Assembly (NCBI RefSeq): GCF_001303895.1
Contig: NZ_LJSD01000057.1
Location: forward strand, 62,001-126,000
DNA length: 64,000 bases
DNA from: Mesorhizobium sp. 1M-11
Lineage (GTDB): Bacteria > Pseudomonadota > Alphaproteobacteria > Rhizobiales > Rhizobiaceae
Reading direction: 5' to 3'
Shown here one piece after another: positions 9,019 to 17,803 of the stretch. A program made the translations under genes and the position numbers. The notes below the pieces were generated by a model. That model was not told where the DNA came from. It was given only the letters and a program-made list of their open reading frames with translations, and searched no databases. Position 1 is the first letter of the stretch. Every line of letters begins with the position of its first letter.

Positions 9019-10177
9019 GAGCTTGAGCTCCGGCGCGCCTGAATTTTCCCTGCGCGACCGACCAGAACCACCACAGGATCGGCAGCGTGATGGCCGTCAT
9101 GGCAACGGGGCGGAACCAGAGACGCAAGGCATCCTGGAGATGCGAGTTGATGCCGCTGAGGCCAGCGGCAAACAAGGCTATGGCCAGGATGCTTCGCAGG
9201 GCGCCACCATCCTCATTGTCCCAGATCGCAGCCAGGGCCACACCGGCCGGCATCGCAAGCAAGGCGAAGGTGTTGTATTCGACGCGCGGGTTGAGCAGGC
9301 TCATATAGAACGCAGCAGTCAGGAAGATCGCGAGACCGGCGAGCCGGCGGTCGAGGTTGCGATCGTACCACAGCACCATGAGAAGCGTCGGCAAGGCAAC
9401 CACGATCCTTATCAGGGTCGCGGCCTGGGTGGAGATGGGCATGCCGAGTGCGGCGAAGGGAGCCGTGAAGTCGGCCATCTCGAAGGCGATCGATTTGTCG
9501 ACCGACATCGAGGTCATCAACGTGGCGAAGTCGCGGTAAAGCTGGTTGACATAGCCGGCCGGCGCAAAGGCATAGGGAAGTGCCAGTACCGAGAGCAGCG
9601 ACAACACAAGTATCGGGATAAGCCGCAGTCGAAGCGCTCCGACCAGCAGAAAGACGATGATGGCGGTCGGCTTGGCGATAACGGCGACCGTTGCCCATAG
9701 GAAGGTCTCTGCACGCCGCCCCTCCAGCGCGGACAGCACCAGCAGCCAGCAGGCGCCGGCGAGCAGGATGGTTGCCTGACCGTTGCGCAGTGCCCCGGCT
9801 GTGATCGGCACGGCCAGAAAAAGCGCATAGGAGAACATCCAGAGACGGTTCGCCGGGTCGATCGTGCGAACCTGCCGCCAGACGGCATAGGTCAGCACGG
9901 CAAAGTTCAGGACACGCCACAAGCTGTCGCCGACCACCGGGCCGAGCTTCATGAACGGCACATAGAGAGCAGCGAAGGCGGGCGAATAGAGATAGCCCAT
10001 GGCGATGTCGAGATCGTAGAGCGGCTTGCCGGCAAGGAACATATCGCTGGCAATACGGTAGCTGCGCATCACCGACCGATGGTCCGGCGCCATGCCGGCC
10101 ATGACCAGGATGGCGACAAAGCCGCCGATCCACAGGACAAGACCACCCCAGTCCCAAGACTGCCTGACTTTTGCCAT
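9011..10177 (-). CDS. GT87-like (DUF2029) integral membrane glycosyltransferase
   Basis: 388 residues with about ten hydrophobic segments. An early AGKPLYDLDIAMGYLYSP loop, together with LRNGQATILLAG, matches the DUF2029/GT87 family, whose characterised members are polyprenyl-phosphate-dependent mannosyl- or arabinosyltransferases acting on the periplasmic face. It is the first gene of the operon, so it would use the lipid-linked sugar made by the GT2 enzyme, trimmed by the deacetylase and flipped by GtrA. The acceptor is unknown. No nucleotide-sugar biosynthesis genes are next to it. Confidence 0.78.
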   Translation of the reverse strand: MAKVRQSWDWGGLVLWIGGFVAILVMAGMAPDHRSVMRSYRIASDMFLAGKPLYDLDIAMGYLYSPAFAALYVPFMKLGPVVGDSLWRVLNFAVLTYAVWRQVRTIDPANRLWMFSYALFLAVPITAGALRNGQATILLAGACWLLVLSALEGRRAETFLWATVAVIAKPTAIIVFLLVGALRLRLIPILVLSLLSVLALPYAFAPAGYVNQLYRDFATLMTSMSVDKSIAFEMADFTAPFAALGMPISTQAATLIRIVVALPTLLMVLWYDRNLDRRLAGLAIFLTAAFYMSLLNPRVEYNTFALLAMPAGVALAAIWDNEDGGALRSILAIALFAAGLSGINSHLQDALRLWFRPVAMTAITLPILWWFWSVAQGKFRRAGAQAHV

Positions 10178-10337
10178 TACCCAACATTGCCCAACGTTGG
10201 CAGCTTCGCGAAATCCGGAGCCGCCTTTTTATTCGGCGCGGCATATCATGCCCTGGGTTGTGCGGTACAGCCCAGGCGCCGCGGAGGTGATCGTCAAGAC
10301 AGCTGTCTATGCGGCCAACATTGCCGCAGAATTGCGA

Positions 10338-11375
10338 TCAGGGCCGGATGAAGACTTTGCCGTTGGGTTTGGCGAGCTCCGCCGGAATGCGCTCCATCGC
10401 CTGGTCCAGCGGCACCACCGCGGTCACGTCGGTGGACCAGCTCCCACTGGAGAAGCGCCTTTGCACTTCGAGGGCTGCCGGCCCCCTGCGGTCCTTGTGC
10501 TTGCGCATCCAGTCGGTCAGCCAGAAACCTTCCACCTGCTTCTGTTGAAAGATGAGTTGGCCAGGCTCTCGGATTAGCGTGTCCGACGGGTCAAGCCGGC
10601 CATAGATGATCCAGCGCGAGCGTTTGGGCATGGCGTCGAACACCAGCGAAGCGAGTGGACCGGTGACCGCGTCAAGGAAGATGCGCGGCTGCTCCATCCT
10701 CATCACTTCGCGCAGTGTCCTGGCGAAATCCGGCGCCTTTTCGTTGAGCACATGCGCCGCGCCCAGCTCCTTCAGCGGCGCGATCTGGTCATCCCGGCGA
10801 ACCGTGACGATCGGATGATAGCCGTCCTCCTCCGCAAGCCCGATGATCAGCTTGCACAACTGGCTGGCACCGGCGGTCATGACAAATGCCTTGTGCCCTT
10901 CATCCTTGACGATGCTGTACATGGCGATCGCGGTCAGCGGATTGACGATCATCGCCGCCGCGTCCTCGTCGCGGACGCTGTCGATCAAGGGAATGCAGGC
11001 GAGTGCTTCGGCCAGCGCATAGTCGGCCCAGGCGCCCCAGTTGGTGAGACCGGTGGCGAAGGCAATGCGCCTGCCGACGAGGCTCTGCGCATAGCTGTCC
11101 TCACCGGCCGCAACCACCGTGCCCACGCCTTCGAAGCCGGCAGGCTGGCCTTGCACGCGTGGCTGGCCATACAGCCCTTTCACGAACATCACGTCGGAAG
11201 GATTGATCGAAGCCAGGCTCACTTTGATGAGAACCTGCGTTGCACCCGGCACCGGCACCCCGATGACGCCGGACCGCAGATAAGGCTCCGTCGCTTCCAG
11301 CACGCTGCCGCTTGGCTCGCGTGCATAGCCGTCACCGACCAGAAGAAGCGCCTGCATTTCGGAGGGAATGGTCAT
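10338..11375 (-). CDS. Zinc-independent MDR alcohol dehydrogenase/quinone reductase-like protein
   Basis: About 345 residues of the medium-chain dehydrogenase/reductase superfamily. The N-terminal catalytic domain contains INPSDVMFVKGLYG and PAGFEGVGTVV, and the nucleotide-binding domain contains AFVMTAGASQLCKLI. No structural zinc cysteine cluster is visible, so a quinone/enoyl reductase-like role is more likely than zinc alcohol dehydrogenase. I chose the ATG at 11375 (MTIPSEMQ), which has AAGGA 8 nt upstream; an ATG 8 codons earlier is possible. It follows another MDR gene closely, as part of the acyl-CoA locus. Confidence 0.85.
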   Translation of the reverse strand: MTIPSEMQALLLVGDGYAREPSGSVLEATEPYLRSGVIGVPVPGATQVLIKVSLASINPSDVMFVKGLYGQPRVQGQPAGFEGVGTVVAAGEDSYAQSLVGRRIAFATGLTNWGAWADYALAEALACIPLIDSVRDEDAAAMIVNPLTAIAMYSIVKDEGHKAFVMTAGASQLCKLIIGLAEEDGYHPIVTVRRDDQIAPLKELGAAHVLNEKAPDFARTLREVMRMEQPRIFLDAVTGPLASLVFDAMPKRSRWIIYGRLDPSDTLIREPGQLIFQQKQVEGFWLTDWMRKHKDRRGPAALEVQRRFSSGSWSTDVTAVVPLDQAMERIPAELAKPNGKVFIRP

Positions 11376-11402
11376 CGCAGCATTCCTTGCCTGGGACATG
11401 GG

Positions 11403-12371
11403 TTACGGTTTGAGGATCAGCTTGCCGGAGGCGCCGCGGCCCAACACGCGTTTCAGGATATTGGCCGCATCGGACAAAGGGTAGATGCCTTCGATCACCG
11501 GCTTGACCTTGCCGGCGAGATACCAGCCGATCAGCTCGCGCATGTTGCCGGCATAGGCTTGAGGCTCCTTCACGGTGAAATCGCCCCAATAGACACCCAC
11601 GACCGAGAACCCCTTCACGAGAGTCAGATTGACGGCCAATTTGGGGATGGTGCCGGAGGCAAACCCGATGACCAGCAGGCGGCCGTTCCAGCCCATGGCG
11701 CGCGCCAGCGCCTCGAATGCATCGCCACCGACCGGGTCGAAGCCGACATCGACACCCTTGCCGCCGGTGATTTCCTTGAGTGCTTCCTTCAGATTGTCAT
11801 AGCCGATCGCGATATCGGCGCCGGCCTCCAGGGCAAGGCGCTGCTTCTCGGGCGAAGATGCCACGCCGATGACCTTGGCGCCTATCGCCTTGCCGATCTG
11901 CACGGCGGCGATGCCGGTGGCGCCAGCCGCACCCAGCACACAAAGTGTCTCATCGGGCTTGAGTTGGCCACGCTGCTTCAGGGCATGATGAGATGTACCG
12001 TAGCCGCAGACAAGCGCACAGGCATCCGCAGCGCTCATGGCGTCGGGCAGCTTCATCGTCATGGCCTCGGAAACGACCGCTTTTTCGGCGTAGCCGCCAA
12101 CGACCGTAAGCGCGGCCACCCGGTCGCCGACTTTCAGACCGGTCACCTTCGGACCCACAGCAGCAACCCTTCCGGCCACCTCCATGCCCGGCACGAAAGG
12201 TATCGCCGGCTTCATCTGGTAGAGCCCCTGGACCAACAACCCGTCAGGATAATTGACCCCGATGGCCTCGGCCTCGACGACCACGGCATCGCCCTTGGCC
12301 TCGGGTTCCGGCCAATCGCCGTAGACGAGTTGGTCGAGCGGCGCGAAGGCGCGGGCAATGATGGCTTTCAT
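11403..12371 (-). CDS. NADPH:quinone oxidoreductase family protein (MDR)
   Basis: 322 residues beginning MKAIIARAFAPLDQLVYGDW. It has the MDR layout: VNYPDGLLVQGLYQ and PGMEVAGRVAAVGPKV in the catalytic domain and a cofactor-binding VLGAAGATGIAAVQIGKA. These zinc-free enzymes reduce quinones or enoyl groups with NADPH. It lies between an acyl-CoA dehydrogenase gene upstream and a second MDR gene downstream with very short gaps. Participation in fatty or aromatic acyl-CoA breakdown is inferred from that context only. Confidence 0.92.
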   Translation of the reverse strand: MKAIIARAFAPLDQLVYGDWPEPEAKGDAVVVEAEAIGVNYPDGLLVQGLYQMKPAIPFVPGMEVAGRVAAVGPKVTGLKVGDRVAALTVVGGYAEKAVVSEAMTMKLPDAMSAADACALVCGYGTSHHALKQRGQLKPDETLCVLGAAGATGIAAVQIGKAIGAKVIGVASSPEKQRLALEAGADIAIGYDNLKEALKEITGGKGVDVGFDPVGGDAFEALARAMGWNGRLLVIGFASGTIPKLAVNLTLVKGFSVVGVYWGDFTVKEPQAYAGNMRELIGWYLAGKVKPVIEGIYPLSDAANILKRVLGRGASGKLILKP

Positions 12372-12410
12372 GCTCTTCTCCCGACCTCGCTTTATACGCC
12401 GAACGAGCGC

Positions 12411-13652
12411 CTAAAGCTTTTCCTGCGTATACTTCCTGAGTTCCTCACGCGCGACCTGGCGGCGATGCACGGCGTCAGGCCCGTCGGCCAGCCGCAGCGT
12501 ACGAAGATGCGTCCAGGCACGCGCCAGGGGCGTGTCCTGACTGATGCCTTGCGCGCCATGCATCTGCACGGCCTCGTCGACCACCTTCAGCGCAACGCGC
12601 GGCGCCACCACCTTGATCTGGCTGATCCAGGGCGCAGCGGCGCGCGCATCGCCCTGATCGATCATCCAGGCGGCCTTGAGGCAGAGCAGCCTGGCCATTT
12701 CGATCTCCATGCGGCACTCGGCGATGATATCGAAATTGGCACCGAGCCTGGCCAGCGGTTGGCCGAATGCCTCGCGCCGCATCGACCGCTTGGACAGAAG
12801 CTCCAGCGCCATTTCGGCCTGACCGATGGCGCGCATGCAGTGATGGATACGGCCTGGCCCCAGCCGGCCCTGCGCGATCTCGAAGCCCCTGCCCTCGCCA
12901 AGGATCATGTTGGCGGCCGGTACCCGCACATTATCGAAGCGCAGATGCATATGGCCATGCGGAGCGTCATCGTCGCCATAGACCTGCATGGCGCGTACCT
13001 TCGTGACACCCTTGCTGTCAGCGGGCACCAGGATCATCGAATGCTGCTTGTGCTTGGGTTCGCTGTCGCCACCGGTCTTCACCATGACGATATAGATGGC
13101 GCAGCGTGGATCACCGGCACCGGAGGCCCACCATTTCTCGCCGTTCAGCACGTAATCGCCACCGTCGCGTTCGCAGCGCATGGAAATGTTGGTGGCATCG
13201 GAAGACGCCACATCCGGCTCCGTCATCAGATAGGCCGAACGGATCTTGCCCGCCAGCAACGGTTCCAGCCACGCCTTCTTGTGCTCAGGCGAGCCGTAGC
13301 GTTCCAGCACTTCCATGTTGCCGGTGTCGGGCGCCGAGCAATTGAAGGTTTCCGCGCCGAGATGAGCCTTGCCCATCTCTTCAGCGAGATAGGCGTATTC
13401 AACGGTGCTGAGCCCATAACCGCGATCGGAGCCGGTCAGCCAGAAATTCCACAGTCCGCGCTTTCGCGCCTTGGCTTTCAGTCCTTCGAGAATCTCGGTC
13501 TGGCGTTTCGTATGGGTCCAGCGGTCGCCCGCCCTGCCGACTTCCGCCAGGAATTCCTCGTCCAGCGGTATCACCTCGTCGCGCACCATCGCGGCAACCT
13601 GGGCGTGGATCGGTTTCAGCCGCTCCGTCATGCCGAGATTCATGTCGGCCAT
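12411..13652 (-). CDS. Acyl-CoA dehydrogenase family protein
   Basis: 413 residues from MADMNLGMTERL, preceded by GAGGAAGGGAG. A start 48 codons further upstream would put a dispersed repeat into the protein and is rejected. The FAD/substrate motifs YLMTEPDVASSDATN and GRLGPGRIHHCMRAIG are typical of the larger bacterial acyl-CoA dehydrogenases related to ACAD10/11. It oxidises an acyl-CoA to the 2-enoyl-CoA. An APH-like kinase-fold gene, the usual companion of this subfamily, is encoded in the divergent arm of the same locus, which supports a shared pathway. Confidence 0.93.
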   Translation of the reverse strand: MADMNLGMTERLKPIHAQVAAMVRDEVIPLDEEFLAEVGRAGDRWTHTKRQTEILEGLKAKARKRGLWNFWLTGSDRGYGLSTVEYAYLAEEMGKAHLGAETFNCSAPDTGNMEVLERYGSPEHKKAWLEPLLAGKIRSAYLMTEPDVASSDATNISMRCERDGGDYVLNGEKWWASGAGDPRCAIYIVMVKTGGDSEPKHKQHSMILVPADSKGVTKVRAMQVYGDDDAPHGHMHLRFDNVRVPAANMILGEGRGFEIAQGRLGPGRIHHCMRAIGQAEMALELLSKRSMRREAFGQPLARLGANFDIIAECRMEIEMARLLCLKAAWMIDQGDARAAAPWISQIKVVAPRVALKVVDEAVQMHGAQGISQDTPLARAWTHLRTLRLADGPDAVHRRQVAREELRKYTQEKL

Positions 13653-13670
13653 CACAGGCTCCCTTCCTCG

Positions 13671-13787
13671 AAGCGTTTCCGTTTGTCTCGGAAACGCGGA
13701 AACGCTCTGACATTTTGATCTGGCGCATGACGGGCCGCGGATGCCGCCCTTGCTTTCCGAAAATCGGTGCCGATTTTCGGGGTCATG
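13671..13787. repeat. Dispersed palindromic repeat, copy A
   Basis: The segment begins with a GCGTTTCCG...CGGAAACGC module (to about 13708) that is nearly identical to modules at 42.8 kb and 58.6 kb. It then diverges into a second module ending in a perfect palindrome at 13757-13780 (arms CCGAAAATCGG). It fills the 130-bp gap between the TetR and acyl-CoA dehydrogenase genes. This is an intergenic mosaic repeat; no protein is proposed for it. Confidence 0.75.
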
Positions 13788-14454
13788 TGCGAACACCCAA
13801 TCCGCGTGCGGTGAAATCGACGACCTGCGCCACGATCATTTCGATGTCGCGCTCGCTTTCGCCGGGACGCGGCGTGTACCAGAACAGCGGCGAATTCAGC
13901 GAGACGAACATCAGCTGTTCGGTGACGCGAGGATCGTCGAAACGCATATCGCCTGCCTCGCGGGCGGCAATGATCACCTGCCGGAAGATCGCGCCATAGT
14001 CGTTGCGGTATTTCATCAGTCGCGCGAACTCCTCGCGCTGTTCCGGTGTGGTGGCGCCGCGCAGATAGAGTTCGACGCCTTCCCACACGACACGCTGGTA
14101 GGGTCGGGTCACGATCATCTGGCGGGTGTGGACCATCGCCATCCGCCGCCACCGTGCAACCGCCGATCCGGCGATGTCGCGCAGCGGCTCGATCGCTGCA
14201 TAATTCGCCTCCATGCCGGTCCGAAAGACATCGGCGAAGAGGTCTCCCTTCGACGGGTAGTGATGGTAGATACGACCCTTGGTCGATCCGAGGCTGCGCG
14301 CGACATCGTCGATGGAACTCGCCGCATAACCCTTGGCCATGAAACAGGCGGCAGCCGCATCGAGGATCGCGGCGCGGGAACCGTCGGCGACGGTGACGCC
14401 GCCAACGGTTCTGGCCTCCTCTTCCCGCACCGCCAAATGCGATCCCGCTGCCAT
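13783..14454 (-). CDS. TetR family transcriptional regulator
   Basis: 223 residues. The N-terminal helix-turn-helix covers residues ~25-70 (SRAAILDAAAACFMAKGY and IDDVARSLGSTKGRIYHHYP), with a ligand-binding C-terminal domain. GAGGGG sits 2 nt before the ATG. It is divergent from the SDR/MaoC/kinase operon and has the acyl-CoA dehydrogenase and two MDR genes downstream on its own strand, so it is placed to control both arms. The palindrome at 14495-14516 is the likely binding site. The ligand is probably an acyl-CoA or related acid, by analogy with other TetR regulators of fatty acid genes. Confidence 0.93.
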   Translation of the reverse strand: MAAGSHLAVREEEARTVGGVTVADGSRAAILDAAAACFMAKGYAASSIDDVARSLGSTKGRIYHHYPSKGDLFADVFRTGMEANYAAIEPLRDIAGSAVARWRRMAMVHTRQMIVTRPYQRVVWEGVELYLRGATTPEQREEFARLMKYRNDYGAIFRQVIIAAREAGDMRFDDPRVTEQLMFVSLNSPLFWYTPRPGESERDIEMIVAQVVDFTARGLGVRT

Positions 14455-14494
14455 TGCCCCTCGATTTTTTGCCGGCTTTACAACGATCGAAGTT

Positions 14495-14516
14495 CAACAT
14501 ACTACTCGGTATGTTG
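14495..14516. promoter_or_regulatory. Candidate TetR operator, perfect inverted repeat
   Basis: Perfect 8-base arms CAACATAC and GTATGTTG flank a 6-base spacer TACTCG. The site lies 40 bp before the TetR start and 48 bp before the SDR start, in the only shared promoter region of the locus. It has the size and symmetry of TetR-family operators. Confidence 0.7.
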
Positions 14517-14563
14517 TCAATCGGAAGACCGCCGATCGGAGCCGGAAGATAACGGAAGGACCG

Positions 14564-15379
14564 ATGAGCTATATCGATGAACTGTTCTCGGTGACCGGCA
14601 AGACGGCGCTGGTGACGGGAGCCGCAACCGGCATCGGCCGCATGGCCGCAACCGCACTGGTGCTCGGTGGCGCCACCGTCATGATCGCCTCGCGCAAAGG
14701 CGAGGATTGCGCCAAGGTCGCGGACGAGCTGAACGATCTCGGCGCATCCGGCCGTGCGGAAGGTTTCGCCGGAGATGTCTCTTCCGAAGTCGGCATCGCC
14801 GCGCTGGTCGAAGCGGTGAAGGCCCGCACCGACCGGCTACACATTCTCATCAACAATGCCGGCGTTTCCTGGGGAGCACCGCTCGAGAATTTTCCCTATC
14901 ATGCCTGGGCCAAGGTATTCGGCGTCAATGTCACGGCCGTCTTCCATTTGACGCGCGAGTTGCTGCCGCTGTTGGAAAAGGCGGCTACCGATACCGATCC
15001 GGCACGCGTCATCAATCTCGGTTCGGTGATGGGGACACAACCGCTGGCCGATGACGCCTATTCCTACACCGCCTCCAAGGCAGCCGTTCACCATCTCACC
15101 CGGACGCTCGCCATAGAGCTTGCCGCCCGGCGCATCACGGTCAACGCCTTTGCCCCAGGGCCCTTCCAGAGCCGCATGACGGCTTTCGCGACGGGTACCG
15201 ATGAACAGGCCAGGCATATCGGCAGCCATGTTCCCATCGGCCGCATCGGGCAACCGGATGACATTGGCGGCGCCACGCTCTATTTGTGCAGCCGGGCTGG
15301 CAGCTATGTCACCGGCGCGATCCTGCCGATCGATGGCGGACAATCGGTGCAGCACGGCCTGACCCTGTTCAAGGAATGA
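14564..15379 (+). CDS. SDR family oxidoreductase
   Basis: 271 residues from MSYIDELFSVTGK, with ACGGAAGGA about 4 nt upstream. Classical short-chain dehydrogenase features are present: cofactor motif TGAATGIG near residue 19, NNAG, the catalytic serine segment INLGSVMG, and YSYTASKAA holding Tyr and Lys. The C-terminal PIDGGQSVQHG also fits. It probably oxidises a 3-hydroxyacyl-CoA or similar alcohol. It opens a four-gene rightward operon with MaoC hydratase, APH-like kinase and a second SDR. Confidence 0.93.
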   Translation: MSYIDELFSVTGKTALVTGAATGIGRMAATALVLGGATVMIASRKGEDCAKVADELNDLGASGRAEGFAGDVSSEVGIAALVEAVKARTDRLHILINNAGVSWGAPLENFPYHAWAKVFGVNVTAVFHLTRELLPLLEKAATDTDPARVINLGSVMGTQPLADDAYSYTASKAAVHHLTRTLAIELAARRITVNAFAPGPFQSRMTAFATGTDEQARHIGSHVPIGRIGQPDDIGGATLYLCSRAGSYVTGAILPIDGGQSVQHGLTLFKE

Positions 15380-15400
15380 AGGCCGAGCCGCCACCAGGAG

Positions 15401-15886
15401 ATGTCCGTGCAACCCATCAGTCTCGAAATATTGCTCGCCAGTGTCGGCAAGGAAGTGGGCCTCTCACCTTGGCGCGTGGTCACGCAGACCATGATCGACC
15501 AGTTCGCCGACGCGACCGACGATCATCAGTTCATTCACTGCGATCCGGAACGCGCCGCAGCGGAGGCGCCGTTCGGCGGCACCATCGCACACGGTTTTCT
15601 CACACTGTCGTTGCTTTCGGCCATGACCTTTGAAACCCTTCCCCCGCTCGCGAAGGGCAAGATGGGCGTCAATCATGGCTTTGACGAAGTGCGGTTCCTG
15701 GCACCGGTCAAAACCGGCGCCCGCATCCGCACCCGTTTCGTGCTGGCCGATGTAAAAGCGCGGCCGTCCGGCTGGGTGCAGACTTCACACGACGTGACCA
15801 TCGAGATCGAAGGCTCGCTGAAACCGGCACTCACCGCCCGCTGGCTGACATTGACCTTCGTGGAACCCGAAACGCAGGACACATGA
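15401..15886 (+). CDS. MaoC family dehydratase (enoyl-CoA hydratase 2 type)
   Basis: 161 residues in the hot-dog fold. The hydratase-2 motif is clear: FADATDDHQFIHCDPERA holds the catalytic Asp and His, followed by FGGTIAHGFLTLSLL. The reaction is hydration of trans-2-enoyl-CoA to the (R)-3-hydroxyacyl-CoA. CCAGGAG lies immediately upstream of the ATG. Its stop overlaps the start of the next gene by 4 bp (ATGA). Together with acyl-CoA dehydrogenase and SDRs it supplies the second step of a beta-oxidation-like sequence. Confidence 0.93.
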   Translation: MSVQPISLEILLASVGKEVGLSPWRVVTQTMIDQFADATDDHQFIHCDPERAAAEAPFGGTIAHGFLTLSLLSAMTFETLPPLAKGKMGVNHGFDEVRFLAPVKTGARIRTRFVLADVKARPSGWVQTSHDVTIEIEGSLKPALTARWLTLTFVEPETQDT

Positions 15887-16917
15887 CCGACCCGAACACG
15901 CTCGATCCTGCGCTGCTTGCTCCCTATCTCGAGCGGGAAATTCCCGGCTTTTCGGATTTGCAGTCGATCGAGAAGTTCAAGTCGGGCCAGTCCAATCCGA
16001 CTTATCTGCTGACGGCAAAAAGCGGTCGATATGTGCTGCGCGCCAAGCCGTCCGGGCAGTTGCTGAAATCAGCCCACCAGGTCGACCGGGAATTCCGCGT
16101 CATGCGGGCGCTGGCCGCGACCGATGTGCCGGTGCCGCGCATGCTGCATCTGTCCGGCGAGGACTCGCCGATCGGGCGCATGTTTTACGTCATGGCCTTT
16201 GTGGAAGGTCGGATCTTCTGGGATCCGGCCCTGCCGGAGGTTTCCGGCAGGCAAGCACGAGCGGCGATCTACGATGCGATGAACGCGACTTTGGCGGCTC
16301 TTCACAGCGTCGACATCGACGCGGTCGGTCTCGCCGACTACGGCAAGCCCGGCAGCTATTTCGAGCGTCAGCTCGGGCGCTGGACCGGCCAGTATCGCGC
16401 CTCCGAAACCGAGCACAGGGCCGAGATGGAGGCGTTGATCACCTGGCTGGAGGCGAACAAGCCGGCAGACGACGGACAACTCGCCCTGGTGCATGGCGAC
16501 TACCGGCTGGACAACATGATGTTCGCGCTGGATCGTCCCGATGTGACCGCTGTGCTCGACTGGGAATTGTCGACGCTCGGCCATCCCTTCGCCGACATCG
16601 CTTATCAGTGCATGCAGTGGCGCCTGCCGCATCAATCCGGGTTCAAAGGACTCGGCGGCATCGACCGCGCGGGGGTCGGATTGCCATCGGAAGATGACTA
16701 TGTCGCAGCCTATTGCCGTCGCCGCAGCCTGACCGGCATCGACAACTGGACCTTCCTGCTTGCCTTCTCCTTCTTCCGGCTCGCGGCAATCTGCCAGGGC
16801 GTCTACAAGCGTGCCCTGGACGGTAACGCTTCCAATCCCGCCAAGGCGAAAGTCTATGCCGATGCGGTGAAGCTGCTCACTCACCTTGCCGCGCAACTGA
16901 TCGAAAAAGGAAAATGA
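15883..16917 (+). CDS. Phosphotransferase family protein (APH fold, ACAD10/11 companion type)
   Basis: 344 residues of the aminoglycoside phosphotransferase/choline kinase fold. The N-terminal lobe has the SGQSNPTYLL nucleotide loop, and the catalytic loop LVHGDYRLDNMMF is followed by the metal-binding VLDWELSTLG. Genes like this are regularly found beside large acyl-CoA dehydrogenases and fused to them in eukaryotic ACAD10/11, where 4-hydroxyacyl groups are phosphorylated before isomerisation. A matching role here is inferred. Overlaps both neighbours by 4 bp, so the operon is tightly coupled. Confidence 0.9.
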   Translation: MTDPNTLDPALLAPYLEREIPGFSDLQSIEKFKSGQSNPTYLLTAKSGRYVLRAKPSGQLLKSAHQVDREFRVMRALAATDVPVPRMLHLSGEDSPIGRMFYVMAFVEGRIFWDPALPEVSGRQARAAIYDAMNATLAALHSVDIDAVGLADYGKPGSYFERQLGRWTGQYRASETEHRAEMEALITWLEANKPADDGQLALVHGDYRLDNMMFALDRPDVTAVLDWELSTLGHPFADIAYQCMQWRLPHQSGFKGLGGIDRAGVGLPSEDDYVAAYCRRRSLTGIDNWTFLLAFSFFRLAAICQGVYKRALDGNASNPAKAKVYADAVKLLTHLAAQLIEKGK

Positions 16918-17696
16918 CCATGGGCCGTTTCGATGGGGCGACGGTGCTTATCACGGGCGCTGCCGGCGGTCTCGGTCAAGGAGCGTGCAAGCGTTTTGCC
17001 GCCGAAGGCGCACGGTTGGTCCTCTCCGATATCGATACCGATGCGCTGGAACGCTTTGCCACGACGCTCGACACCGAAACGGCAACTCTGGCCGGCAACA
17101 TAGCCGACGAAGCGCTTTCAGAAGCACTGGTGAAACTTGCCGTCGAACGGTTCGATCGGCTCGACGTTGCTGTCAACAATGCCGGTATCGCTCAGAGTTT
17201 CGTGCGCCTGCCGCAGGTTTCCTCGGACGAAGCCCGCCGTATCTTCGAAATCGACTTGTTCGGTGTCTTTTATGCGATGAAGCACCAGATCCCGCAGATG
17301 GAACGGCAATTCAAGGCAAATGGCAGAGGTGGCGTCATCGTCAACGTCGCGTCCGTGGCGGGGCTGGTCGGCGCGCCGAAGCTGTCGGTCTATGCTGCGG
17401 CAAAGCACGGCGTTGTCGGCCTCACCAAATCGGCCGCGGCCGAATACGCCACCAAGGGCGTGCGGGTGAATGCCATTTGTCCGGCACATACGCGCACCAA
17501 AATGGTCGATGACTTCGTGAAACTATCGGGTGCGCCGGAGGCTCTGGCACTTTCGGAACTGGCGCGCGGTGTGCCGATGAAGCGTGTCGGTGAGGTGCCG
17601 GAGATCGTCGAAGCGATGCTCTTCGCCGCGGACCCGAAAAACACATTCATGACGGGCCACTCGCTTGCCGTCGACGGCGGCATCGGAGCCATCTGA
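16914..17696 (+). CDS. SDR family oxidoreductase
   Basis: 260 residues. The cofactor motif TGAAGGLGQG lies near residue 13, with NNAG, VNVASVAGL (serine) and YAAAKHGVVG (Tyr, Lys) further on, and C-terminal AVDGGIGAI. It overlaps the kinase-fold gene by 4 bp and ends the operon. Having two SDRs in one operon suggests two separate alcohol oxidations in the same pathway, or a reduction at a different chain position. The substrate is not predictable from sequence. Confidence 0.93.
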   Translation: MTMGRFDGATVLITGAAGGLGQGACKRFAAEGARLVLSDIDTDALERFATTLDTETATLAGNIADEALSEALVKLAVERFDRLDVAVNNAGIAQSFVRLPQVSSDEARRIFEIDLFGVFYAMKHQIPQMERQFKANGRGGVIVNVASVAGLVGAPKLSVYAAAKHGVVGLTKSAAAEYATKGVRVNAICPAHTRTKMVDDFVKLSGAPEALALSELARGVPMKRVGEVPEIVEAMLFAADPKNTFMTGHSLAVDGGIGAI

Positions 17697-17749
17697 TTAA
17701 GGTCCTGGAAGGCAATTTCCCTAACGATATCTTGCGGATGGCTGGGCTG

Positions 17750-17759
17750 AGTATATACT
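17750..17759. promoter_or_regulatory. Candidate TetR autoregulatory site
   Basis: The perfect palindrome AGTATATACT lies 45 bp before the proposed TTG start of the second TetR gene. It could be the core of its operator, or an extended -10 region. Short and therefore weak evidence. Confidence 0.3.
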
Positions 17760-17803
17760 GCCCGCGAGTGGGGAATGGGAGCAAAATAAGAAAGGCAACA
17801 CGA

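Noticed and set aside
10752..13718. A 988-codon forward frame opposite the acyl-CoA dehydrogenase and reductase genes
   Set aside because: It is antisense to three well-supported enzymes, has no domain, and such long empty frames are common opposite GC-rich genes.
13653..13796. N-terminal extension of the acyl-CoA dehydrogenase through repeat A
   Set aside because: A good ribosome-binding site supports the ATG at 13652, and the extension is repeat sequence; unlike copy C there is no better upstream start signal.
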